5,749 nucleotides of DNA from positions 1-5,749 of the forward strand of contig CAZJOI010000024.1 of the NCBI GenBank assembly GCA_964547585.1. Direction: 5' to 3'. This document shows, piece after piece, positions 1 to 5,749 of this stretch. The notes beneath the pieces were generated by a model. It was not told the DNA's origin, ran no database searches, and saw nothing but the letters and a program-made list of their open reading frames with translations. Every line of letters begins with the position of its first letter. Positions within the stretch are counted from its first letter, which is position 1. Source of the stretch: CAZSCF01 sp964547585. Its GTDB lineage: Bacteria > Patescibacteriota > Minisyncoccia > Moranbacterales > UBA2206. The position numbers were made by a program, and so were the translations under genes.

Positions 1-923
1 TCTTCCAAATCTTCTGGAATATCTCCGCCACGATAAGCAATAACTGGCCGTCCGGAAGCCATGGCCTCAATAGCCACTATTCCAAAATCTTCCTCTTGAG
101 GAAAAATAAAAGCCTGACACTCCGAACAATGCTCTGCCAATTCCTGATCAGTTAGGCGTCCTAAAAATTCGATATTTGGACCAGCCATTTTTTTTAATCT
201 CTTGATTTCTGGCCCCCTACCAATAATTTTTAATTTTAATCCCAGTTCATTGAAAGCCCTAATGGCAATATCGAATCTTTTGTAGGCAATTAACCTACCA
301 ACCATCAAAAAATAACCCTCCTCGTTGGATTGTTTTTTTTTACTGATAGAAAAATTTTCAAAATTAACCGGCGGATAGATAACCAGACTATCTTTTTTAT
401 AATATTTTTTGATTCTTTTGGCTACAAAATTTGAATTGGCAATCAGCCTATCCACCCTTTCGATGCTCAGCCTATCCCAAATCCGAATATAATTCATGAA
501 AAAGGGAATCATTTTTTTTATGAGACTGGGGAAATAAAAGTCGTGCGTATATTTCTGACAATCATCCCAAGCATAACGCATAGGTGTGTGCATATAGCAA
601 ATATGCAGAGTGTCAAGTCCAGTTATAACTCCTTTGGCATAGCTCGATGAATCAGAAAGAACAATATCATACGCAGAAAAATCAAATTGCTCAATAGCCG
701 AAGGCATAAATTGCGGAAAGATTCGGTGATATTTGGATGAGAAGGGAAATTTTTGAATGAAAGAAGTTTTAATATTTTTTCCTTCCAAAACTCCATGCAT
801 CAATTTTTTATTATAAACAAGAGTATAAATAGGAGCATAAGGAAAAAGCTCAGAAAAACATTCCAGAACTCTTTCGGCTCCTCCATATTGAACCAGATAA
901 TCGTGGACCAAGGCAATTCTCAT
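1..923 (-). CDS. Family 4 glycosyltransferase, 3' end beyond the window
   Basis: Open for 307 codons from the ATG at 921-923 to the left edge, with no stop, so the C-terminus is missing. The predicted product is a cytoplasmic GT-B fold enzyme that transfers a sugar from a nucleotide donor to a growing polysaccharide or lipid-linked glycan. Seen: an N-terminal strand followed by a glycine-rich loop, MRIALVHDYLVQYGGAERVL; CYMHTPMRYAWD in the acceptor-side domain; VGRLIAYKRFD (residues 208-218, with R210 and K215 in the usual donor-phosphate positions); and the GT4 EX7E motif, E278 to E286, inside PQEEDFGIVAIEAMASGRPV. Together these place it firmly in GT4. The donor sugar cannot be read from the sequence; relatives with this N-terminus are often annotated as mannosyltransferases. 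It lies downstream of the sugar-phosphate transferase and is separated from it by a terminator. No Shine-Dalgarno sequence precedes the ATG. There is no signal peptide or membrane segment in the visible part. Confidence 0.93.
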   Translation of the reverse strand, partial: MRIALVHDYLVQYGGAERVLECFSELFPYAPIYTLVYNKKLMHGVLEGKNIKTSFIQKFPFSSKYHRIFPQFMPSAIEQFDFSAYDIVLSDSSSYAKGVITGLDTLHICYMHTPMRYAWDDCQKYTHDFYFPSLIKKMIPFFMNYIRIWDRLSIERVDRLIANSNFVAKRIKKYYKKDSLVIYPPVNFENFSISKKKQSNEEGYFLMVGRLIAYKRFDIAIRAFNELGLKLKIIGRGPEIKRLKKMAGPNIEFLGRLTDQELAEHCSECQAFIFPQEEDFGIVAIEAMASGRPVIAYRGGDIPEDLE

Positions 924-942
924 AGTTTTAATCAATTAGTTT

Positions 943-948
943 AGTATA
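943..948 (-). promoter_or_regulatory. Possible -10 element before the glycosyltransferase
   Basis: TATACT on the minus strand is a good -10 hexamer, but no convincing -35 sits 16-18 bases upstream and there is no extended TG. If used, the transcript would begin only about 13 bases before the ATG, giving a very short leader without a ribosome binding site. It is listed because the hairpin terminator just upstream implies that the glycosyltransferase needs its own promoter or read-through. Confidence 0.25.
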
Positions 949-986
949 TCCCTATATTAGCTTTCTTTGCCTTTTTAGACAAGCAA

Positions 987-1009
987 AAACCGCCTAATTA
1001 TGGCGGTTT
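987..1009 (-). terminator. Rho-independent terminator after the sugar-phosphate transferase
   Basis: Perfect 8-bp stem AAACCGCC / GGCGGTTT with a 7-base loop (ATAATTA). On the minus strand the stem's own T's continue into a short T-rich tail (TTTTTGCTT). It begins 18 bases after the sugar-transferase stop codon. No T-run follows on the plus strand, so it should act in the minus direction only. Confidence 0.8.
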
Positions 1010-1027
1010 AATGCAAAAAGGAAGAGT

Positions 1028-2446
1028 TTATTTCGTATTTTTTCGGCTTCTAAACAAAACTGGAATAGTCTTGAGACAAATTGCAACATCCATCCAGAGT
1101 GACCAATTTTCAATATAATATAGATCGATTTTATATTCATCCTCAAAATCAAGATCTGATCGGCCGGAAATCTGGGCTAGGCCAGTTACTCCGGGTTTTA
1201 TAGTCAAAAGTCTGCGATGATAGTCCATATATTTTTCCACCTCTCGTTCCTGATGAGGCCTCGGCCCTGCCATACTCATATTTCCTTGCAAGACGTTAAA
1301 AAACTGAGGCAACTCATCCAAGGAATACTTTTCAATAAAATTACCCACGCGAGTTTTTCTTGGATCGGCTTTTATTTTGTAGGTCGGCCCCTTTCTAACA
1401 CTTTGCTTTTCAATTAATTTTTTCTCAATTTCCAAAGCTTCATCTAATTTTTCATTTTCTTTAGTAATACAAAATTTCCATTTAATATATCTGAATTTAT
1501 AAACAAAAAATTTCTTTCCATCTCCGCCCACTCTTTCATTTTTATAGATTATCGGTCCCCCATCTTCCAACTTGATTGCCAAAGCAATCATAAACATAAG
1601 TGGAGAGGCAATAATTATCCCAAAAATTGAAGCCAAGATATCAAAAATTCTTTTAATAATCCTGCCCCATCCGTCCAAAGGAGTATGTTCAACTTCAATT
1701 ATTGGCTCGCCATCCAAAACACTTACTTTTATGTTAGGAGTTTGCAATGTGGTCGCAATATACTTATAGGTAATATTGTTGATAGCACAAAAATCAACCA
1801 GTTTTTCTTGTTCATCATCGGTTATAGAGGGTTCGCACAAAATAATTTCCTCGATACCCTTTTCTTCTTTGATTTGCTTAATCACTTTGAGATGAGCTAT
1901 GTCTATTTGATCAACAACTTTATAACCCAAATTTTTATCTTGCTCCAGGATGTTTCTGATTGCGGCTAATTTTCCATTGCGTCCAATAAGTAAAACTCTG
2001 TGGACACCTACTTCATATTTTCGCAATAACCACTTCTGAACTAAGTGTAAAAATAGTCTGGCCGCAATCACAAAAAAGGTAGCCATCCCCCAAGCAGCCA
2101 AAATAACAAAACGGGAAGAAAACCATTCTCTTTTCAAAAATATCGCTATGATTATTATCACTAAGCCAATTGCGGTTGCTACCGTAACTCTCCAAGCCTC
2201 TTTCCAAAAACTTCGGGTTGATCTGATGTTGTATAGGCCCTCAATGGCATAAATTAAAAGAAAAAAGGGAGCCACAAAAAAAACAACCCTCATATACTCA
2301 TCAAAGGGGAAATTATAGAGTTTTGGTTTAAGTATCATTATCTCTGGAATGTTTCGGACGGCAAAGGCCGCAACTGAAGCCAAAATAATCATTAGAAAAT
2401 CAGTTGGGACCTGAATGGCACTAAAAAATAATTCTGATTTTTTCAT
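1028..2446 (-). CDS. Polyprenyl-phosphate sugar-1-phosphate transferase (bacterial sugar transferase family)
   Basis: Integral membrane enzyme predicted to move a sugar-1-phosphate from a nucleotide sugar to undecaprenyl phosphate, the priming step of exopolysaccharide, capsule or glycan synthesis. Seen: four hydrophobic segments at about 12-30, 54-69, 88-104 and 112-134; a soluble nucleotide-binding-like middle domain starting HRVLLIGRNG (149-158); a membrane-inserting helix at about 268-290 after KRIFD; then the catalytic domain with GGPIIYKNERVG (296-307), YKFR (316-319), DPRKTRVGNF (361-370), SLDELPQFFNVLQGNMSMAGPRP (375-397) and PGVTGLAQISGRS (418-430). These motifs are those of the WbaP/WcaJ/PglC-type family. 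The 472-residue length and domain order fit the long (polytopic) form. FRYI replaces the usual FRSM, followed by a lysine/glutamate-rich insert at about 321-355. The start is the ATG at 2444-2446; no Shine-Dalgarno is seen. The sugar donor is not predictable. Confidence 0.95.
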   Translation of the reverse strand: MKKSELFFSAIQVPTDFLMIILASVAAFAVRNIPEIMILKPKLYNFPFDEYMRVVFFVAPFFLLIYAIEGLYNIRSTRSFWKEAWRVTVATAIGLVIIIIAIFLKREWFSSRFVILAAWGMATFFVIAARLFLHLVQKWLLRKYEVGVHRVLLIGRNGKLAAIRNILEQDKNLGYKVVDQIDIAHLKVIKQIKEEKGIEEIILCEPSITDDEQEKLVDFCAINNITYKYIATTLQTPNIKVSVLDGEPIIEVEHTPLDGWGRIIKRIFDILASIFGIIIASPLMFMIALAIKLEDGGPIIYKNERVGGDGKKFFVYKFRYIKWKFCITKENEKLDEALEIEKKLIEKQSVRKGPTYKIKADPRKTRVGNFIEKYSLDELPQFFNVLQGNMSMAGPRPHQEREVEKYMDYHRRLLTIKPGVTGLAQISGRSDLDFEDEYKIDLYYIENWSLWMDVAICLKTIPVLFRSRKNTK

Positions 2447-2487
2447 AAAAAAATTTCATCTATAATTTAGTTTATCACCCAATTAAG

Positions 2488-2871
2488 CCAAAAATTTATC
2501 AAAGCAAATCTATAAGCCGGATTCTGTCTCAGATCTTTTTTTCAAAAGGTCTGAGGACAATCATTTATCTAGCTCCAATATTGCTATTGGAATCAAGCGG
2601 CACTTCCAGTATTTCCTAGGGGAATGCTGGACACGACCTTGCATTCAAGTAAGGATTTAGCCGTTTCACTTCTGACGTTACCGCCAGAGCTTATCCTAGT
2701 TTTAAATTAGGATATCTCACAACTTTCGCGTGAGACGTCTCTGCTCGCACCTCGTAGATTACTCTAGGCGGGCGTTACCCGCTACCCTGCTACTTCGAAA
2801 ATCGAAGTGAATGTCCGGACTTTCCTCTGTCAAATAACAGCGATTGTCCGATTTGCCTTGATAAATTTTGG
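2488..2871 (-). ncRNA. rnpB: RNase P RNA (A-type-like, divergent)
   Basis: Catalytic RNA that removes 5' leaders from pre-tRNAs. Read on the minus strand. The 5' conserved block GAGGAAAGTCCGGACA lies at 2812-2827 and the 3' conserved block ACAGAATCCGGCTTATA at 2511-2527; together they form the P4 core and are diagnostic. Helices that can be drawn: P1, 2850-2871 with 2488-2510 (22 pairs, one G-U, one bulge); P2, 2842-2849 with 2555-2562; a tiny P3 (CUGU/ACAG) next to the first block; P5 CAUUC/GAAUG; P8 GCGGG/CCCGC; P12-like hairpin 2715-2735; P15-region hairpin 2606-2630; P18, 2574-2591, with a GCAA tetraloop; P19, 2528-2555, with a GAAA tetraloop. Unusual: a local 7-bp hairpin (2792-2808) occupies the P6 position, and L15 has no GGU. 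The ends are set from P1 and are approximate. It has its own strong promoter. No terminator is visible before the next gene. Confidence 0.96.
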
Positions 2872-2877
2872 ACTCAA

Positions 2878-2893
2878 TCCGCCAGCTGGCGGA
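2878..2893. repeat. 16-base perfect palindrome in the rnpB leader
   Basis: TCCGCCAGCTGGCGGA is its own reverse complement and is strikingly GC-rich in an AT-rich gap. It lies between the predicted transcription start (about 2902) and the first base of P1, so it would be transcribed as a 6-bp hairpin with a 4-base AGCT loop just before the RNase P RNA. Possible roles are a dispersed palindromic repeat, a processing signal or a protein-binding site; one copy cannot decide among them. Confidence 0.7.
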
Positions 2894-2908
2894 CAAAATA
2901 CACTTCTT

Positions 2909-2937
2909 ATCATAATTAAAAAAAATGAATTTGTCAA
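2909..2937 (-). promoter_or_regulatory. Sigma70-type promoter of rnpB
   Basis: The -35 TTGACA (2932-2937) matches consensus exactly. The 17-base spacer contains a run of eight T's. The -10 TATGAT (2909-2914) differs from consensus at one base. The predicted start is near 2900-2903, about 30 bases upstream of P1. This is by far the best promoter in the window, as expected for an abundant structural RNA. Confidence 0.88.
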
Positions 2938-2940
2938 TGT

Positions 2941-2974
2941 AAAAGGGCTATTTTTACCTAATATTAGCCCTTTT
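2941..2974 (-). terminator. Hairpin terminator after valS
   Basis: Perfect 10-bp stem AAAAGGGCTA / TAGCCCTTTT with a 14-base AT-rich loop, starting 8 bases after the valS stop. On the minus strand it ends in TTTT then ACATTGACA, so the U-tract is short. On the plus strand five T's follow, so it could work in both directions, but no plus-strand gene is present. The rnpB -35 box begins only a few bases beyond it. Confidence 0.78.
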
Positions 2975-2982
2975 TAGCAAAA

Positions 2983-5592
2983 CTATTTAATTTTACCTAG
3001 CTCATTTTTCAATTCTTTTTGAATTTTGAGCTTTTCTCTATATTCAGAAAGTCTTTGCCCATTAGCTTCAATAATTTCCTTGGGCGCACTTTTAAGAAAT
3101 TTCTTGTTTTTGAGCATCGCTTCATTCTTAACCACCAGACCTTCCAAGTTTTTTATTTCCTTTTCAATTAGGGACAATTCTTTCTGAACATCAATAAATT
3201 CAGCAATATCCAGCTTCAAAGAAAATCCTGAAGTCGAAATTTCCAAAAGTTTTTTGTTTTCTGCTTCATTTTCTGCAACTTTTATTCTGGCTAGTTTTTC
3301 TACAACTTCTTTTTCTTTTATTTTTCTAGCGTAAGCTGTAATTATCTTAGCTGGTTCAATATGATAACTTGAACGAACATTTCTGATTTTGGAAATAATT
3401 TCCATCACTTTTTCAAGCTCTTTTTCAGATTTTTTGTCTATTAATTTTTTATCAGATTCTGGCCACTTCTGAACCATCAGCAAATTATTATCTCCATTAA
3501 AATCATTCCAAATTTTTTCGGTAACAAATGGTGCAAAGGGATGCCAAAGTTTCAAAATTTTATCCAAAACATAACCCAAAACTTTGGTATTTTTTTCTAT
3601 TTTATGAATTTCTACATACCAGTCAGCTAAATCATCCCAAGTAAACTTTTGCAATTTGTCTCCAGCCATAGAAAATTTGTAATCTTTCAGATCATTTGTA
3701 GTCTCATTGATAGCTTCGTGTAAGCGACTCAAAATCCATTTGTCTGAAACAGTTTTTATATCTTTCCTTGCTATTTTTTCAAATAATCCAAATTTTGAAT
3801 CTGATTGCATTGCATAACGGTAAATATTCCAAAGTTTAGTTACGAAGTTCCTAAAACTAGCAATTTTTTCTTCTGAAATTCGCATATCATTTCCTGGGGT
3901 TGAGCCAATAAGCAGGGAGAGCCTAACCGCATCTGTCCCAAAAAGTTTTATCATGTCCAGGGGATCAATGCCATTGCCTTTGGATTTTGACATTTTTTTA
4001 CCATACTTATCCAGTATCATTCCATGCAAATAAACATTCTCGAAAGGAATTTCGCCAATTGCAAACAGCGACATCATAATCATACGAGAAACCCAAAGAG
4101 TAATAATTTCATAGCCGGTTTCCAAAACTTGAGTGGGATGAAATTTGGCTAAATCACATGTTTTTTTTCCATTCTTAAAATTATCCGGCCAACCCAGAGT
4201 TGAAAATGTCCACATACCTGAAGAAAACCAGGTATCCAATGTATCTTGATCCTGAACCCAACCAGCATCTTTTGGCAGATTTTCTCCTACAAAAAGTTCC
4301 TTTCCTTTATACCAAACTGGGATTTCATGGCCAAACCAAATTTGACGAGAAATGCACCAATCATGCAGATTTTCCATCCAATCTACATAGCGTTTGGTAA
4401 AACGGAAAGGGATAAATTTTATTTTATTTTTTTTGGCAACTTCCAATGCCTTTTCTTTTAAAGAAAGATTGCCAAATTTTTTTATTTTTTTATCCACAGC
4501 TATAAACCACTGCAAGCTTGGCAACGGCTCAATAGCAGTTTTACAGCGATAGCATAAAGATAAATTATTTTCAAAGTTTTCTTCTTTTTCCAAGAGAGTT
4601 GATTCTTGAAGCTTTTTCACTATCATTTCCCTGGCTTCCAGAGAATTTTTTCCAGAATATTTTCCAAAGTTGGCATGAATGTTGCCATTTTCATCAATAA
4701 CCTTAACTATTTCCAGGCCATTTTTTTTAGCCATTTGCCAATCCACCATTGAATGCGCTGGCGTAACGCCCAACGCACCTGTTCCAAATTCCATTTTAAC
4801 TTCCCTATCGGCAATGATTTTTATTTTTAATGGGATGCCAACAAAGTTAACTTCAAAAATTTTTCCAATATATTTTTTGTATCTTTCGTCTTTTGGATTA
4901 ACAGCTACAGCCACATCGCCTAGCTTTGTTTCTGGCCTAGTTGTTGAAATTGCAAATGGAAAATCATGACTGTATTTAAAAGTATAAAATTTGGCCTTTT
5001 GAGGTTTATGCTCAATTTCATCATCCGCTAGTGTAGATTGGCATCTTGGACACCAATTCACTATTCTCTCTCCACGATAAATAAGTCCCGCTTCATACAT
5101 TTCAATAAACATCTTTCTGACAGCTTTTTTTCTCTCATCATCAAGAGTAAAAGCTTTGCGAGACCAATCTAGGGAAGCTCCCATTTTTCTGGTTTGCTCT
5201 AAGATCGTTGCCTGCGTAACGCCTAAGAAATCCCAAACTTCTTTCAAAAATTTTTCTCTCCCCAAATCATGTCGAGTAATCCCCTTTTCTTTAAATAATT
5301 TCTTTTCAACTACATTTTGAGTTGCAATAGCCGCATGATCAGTGCCTGGAACCCAAAGCGCTCTAAATCCCCGCATACGATGAAATCTAATAAGTAAATC
5401 CTCAATAGAAAGCACGGATGCGTGCCCCAGATGCAGTTTATCTGTAATATTTGGCGGGGGCAAAATAATTGTATAGGCCTTAGCATTTTTTGATAATTTT
5501 AAATTGTCTGGATTAAAAAATCCACTCTCTTCCCAGAGTTCGTAGATTTTATCTTCCTCTTCAAAGTTGTATTGCTTGGAAATTTCTGACAT
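2983..5592 (-). CDS. valS: Valine--tRNA ligase (ValRS)
   Basis: Class I synthetase that charges tRNA-Val with valine in the cytoplasm and hydrolyses mischarged threonine in its CP1 domain. Seen: PPPN at 45-48 and HLGH (HIGH signature) at 54-57; zinc-type CPRC at 181-184 and CYRC at 347-350; CP1 editing motifs STTRPET and GTGALGVTPAHS (270-281); the DWCISRQIWFGHEIPVWY catalytic-domain block; KMSKS at 533-537; an anticodon-binding helical domain from about DKWILSRL (617) onward; and a C-terminal coiled-coil tRNA-binding arm at about 801-869, rich in Lys, Glu and Leu. At 869 residues it is close to Bacillus-type ValRS. Odd points: TD instead of the usual TG before the HIGH motif (D51), and Gly275 and Ser281 where familiar bacterial enzymes have Lys and Asp. 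It starts 25 bases after pheT, so probably shares its transcript. No Shine-Dalgarno is seen at the ATG (5590-5592). Its own terminator follows. Confidence 0.98.
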   Translation of the reverse strand: MSEISKQYNFEEEDKIYELWEESGFFNPDNLKLSKNAKAYTIILPPPNITDKLHLGHASVLSIEDLLIRFHRMRGFRALWVPGTDHAAIATQNVVEKKLFKEKGITRHDLGREKFLKEVWDFLGVTQATILEQTRKMGASLDWSRKAFTLDDERKKAVRKMFIEMYEAGLIYRGERIVNWCPRCQSTLADDEIEHKPQKAKFYTFKYSHDFPFAISTTRPETKLGDVAVAVNPKDERYKKYIGKIFEVNFVGIPLKIKIIADREVKMEFGTGALGVTPAHSMVDWQMAKKNGLEIVKVIDENGNIHANFGKYSGKNSLEAREMIVKKLQESTLLEKEENFENNLSLCYRCKTAIEPLPSLQWFIAVDKKIKKFGNLSLKEKALEVAKKNKIKFIPFRFTKRYVDWMENLHDWCISRQIWFGHEIPVWYKGKELFVGENLPKDAGWVQDQDTLDTWFSSGMWTFSTLGWPDNFKNGKKTCDLAKFHPTQVLETGYEIITLWVSRMIMMSLFAIGEIPFENVYLHGMILDKYGKKMSKSKGNGIDPLDMIKLFGTDAVRLSLLIGSTPGNDMRISEEKIASFRNFVTKLWNIYRYAMQSDSKFGLFEKIARKDIKTVSDKWILSRLHEAINETTNDLKDYKFSMAGDKLQKFTWDDLADWYVEIHKIEKNTKVLGYVLDKILKLWHPFAPFVTEKIWNDFNGDNNLLMVQKWPESDKKLIDKKSEKELEKVMEIISKIRNVRSSYHIEPAKIITAYARKIKEKEVVEKLARIKVAENEAENKKLLEISTSGFSLKLDIAEFIDVQKELSLIEKEIKNLEGLVVKNEAMLKNKKFLKSAPKEIIEANGQRLSEYREKLKIQKELKNELGKIK

Positions 5593-5617
5593 TAGTTGTT
5601 CTAATTCTGAATTAAAT

Positions 5618-5749
5618 TTATCGCAGTACGGCGCTAAGTTCCTGTTCGGTTTTTTGGCGGATTTCTTCCTGGATCTTGTTTATTTCTTCGTTAGTAAGCG
5701 TTCTTTCCATAGAGCGATAAGTGATACGGAAAGTATAGCTTTTCTTGTC
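5618..5749 (-). CDS. pheT: Phenylalanine--tRNA ligase beta subunit, C-terminal 43 residues
   Basis: The gene enters from the right edge and ends at the TAA at 5618-5620. The visible residues (SYTFRITYRSMERTLTNEEI, then KIQEEIRQKTEQELSAVLR) match the end of the FDX-ACB (ferredoxin-like anticodon-binding) domain of PheRS beta: a beta strand, the RTLTxEE turn, a long amphipathic helix, and a final short strand ending in LR. PheRS beta pairs with PheS to charge tRNA-Phe, and this domain contacts the tRNA anticodon region. The call rests on a short but characteristic tail; the FDX-ACB domain could in principle belong to a standalone protein, but the adjacent valS supports pheT. Only 25 bases (5593-5617), without a terminator, separate it from valS. 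Confidence 0.88.
   Translation of the reverse strand, partial: DKKSYTFRITYRSMERTLTNEEINKIQEEIRQKTEQELSAVLR

Noticed and set aside
328..341. Possible frameshift at the long T-run in the GT4 gene
   Set aside because: The reading frame continues intact on both sides through KKKQ into the VGRL motif, so there is no sign of a sequencing error or programmed slip.
753..944. 63-codon plus-strand ORF
   Set aside because: It lies antisense to the 5' part of the GT4 gene, whose minus-strand frame carries clear family motifs. The plus-strand product is low-complexity (Ser, Asn, Ile, Phe) and has no recognisable domain.
2013..2207. 64-codon minus-strand ORF within the sugar transferase
   Set aside because: It is a different frame of the same strand inside an intact membrane-protein gene, with no start signal of its own.
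2488..2510. Intrinsic terminator formed by the 3' arm of rnpB
   Set aside because: The arm pairs with P1 bases over 340 nucleotides away, is not GC-rich and is not followed by a T-run. The T7 tract at 2447-2453 has no stable hairpin before it.
2511..2871. Alternative structured RNAs (tmRNA, riboswitch, SRP RNA) for the gene-free gap
   Set aside because: Both universally conserved RNase P blocks are present in the right order and distance, with P1, P2, P18 and P19 drawable, which settles the identity.
4679..4969. 96-codon plus-strand ORF
   Set aside because: It is antisense to the ValRS editing domain, which is intact on the minus strand. It is a shadow frame.
1..5749. Defence system, mobile element, CRISPR array or novel gene cluster
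   Set aside because: All protein-coding space is taken by pheT, valS, a sugar-phosphate transferase and a GT4 enzyme. I found no direct-repeat arrays, terminal inverted repeats, transposase motifs or tRNA genes.

Overview
This AT-rich window reads entirely from the minus strand. It carries two blocks of genes with a structural RNA gene between them. The base composition, the lack of clear Shine-Dalgarno sequences before the starts, the style of the proteins (a compact bacterial ValRS; a sugar-phosphate transferase with a charged insert before its DP-containing motif) and an unusual RNase P RNA all suggest an uncultured bacterium of the Patescibacteria/CPR type. That assignment is inference; no marker in the window proves it.

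In minus-strand transcription order (right to left): (1) the last 43 codons of pheT, the phenylalanyl-tRNA synthetase beta chain, run in from the right edge. (2) valS, complete at 869 residues, starts 25 bases after the pheT stop, so the two look like one tRNA-synthetase operon. (3) A 10-bp hairpin terminator closes that operon. (4) Directly behind it is a near-perfect sigma70-type promoter (TTGACA, 17 bases, TATGAT), then a 16-base perfect palindrome, then rnpB, the RNA of RNase P, which no protein-based annotation would show. (5) About 40 bases after rnpB, with no visible terminator between, starts a 472-residue polyprenyl-phosphate sugar-1-phosphate transferase. (6) An 8-bp hairpin terminator follows it. 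(7) A family-4 glycosyltransferase comes next and runs off the left edge.

Functionally, the right part is translation and tRNA maturation (charging with Phe and Val, 5' processing of tRNAs). The left part is the start of a surface-polysaccharide pathway: the sugar-phosphate transferase would load the first sugar on the lipid carrier and the GT4 enzyme would add a further one. No mobile element, CRISPR array, tRNA gene or defence system is visible. The most interesting part is the rnpB locus: a very long terminal helix, a local hairpin where P6 is expected, an L15 without the tRNA-CCA-binding GGU, and an apparent read-through arrangement with the downstream sugar transferase. A second point of interest is ValRS, whose editing and HIGH-region motifs differ from those of familiar bacterial enzymes.
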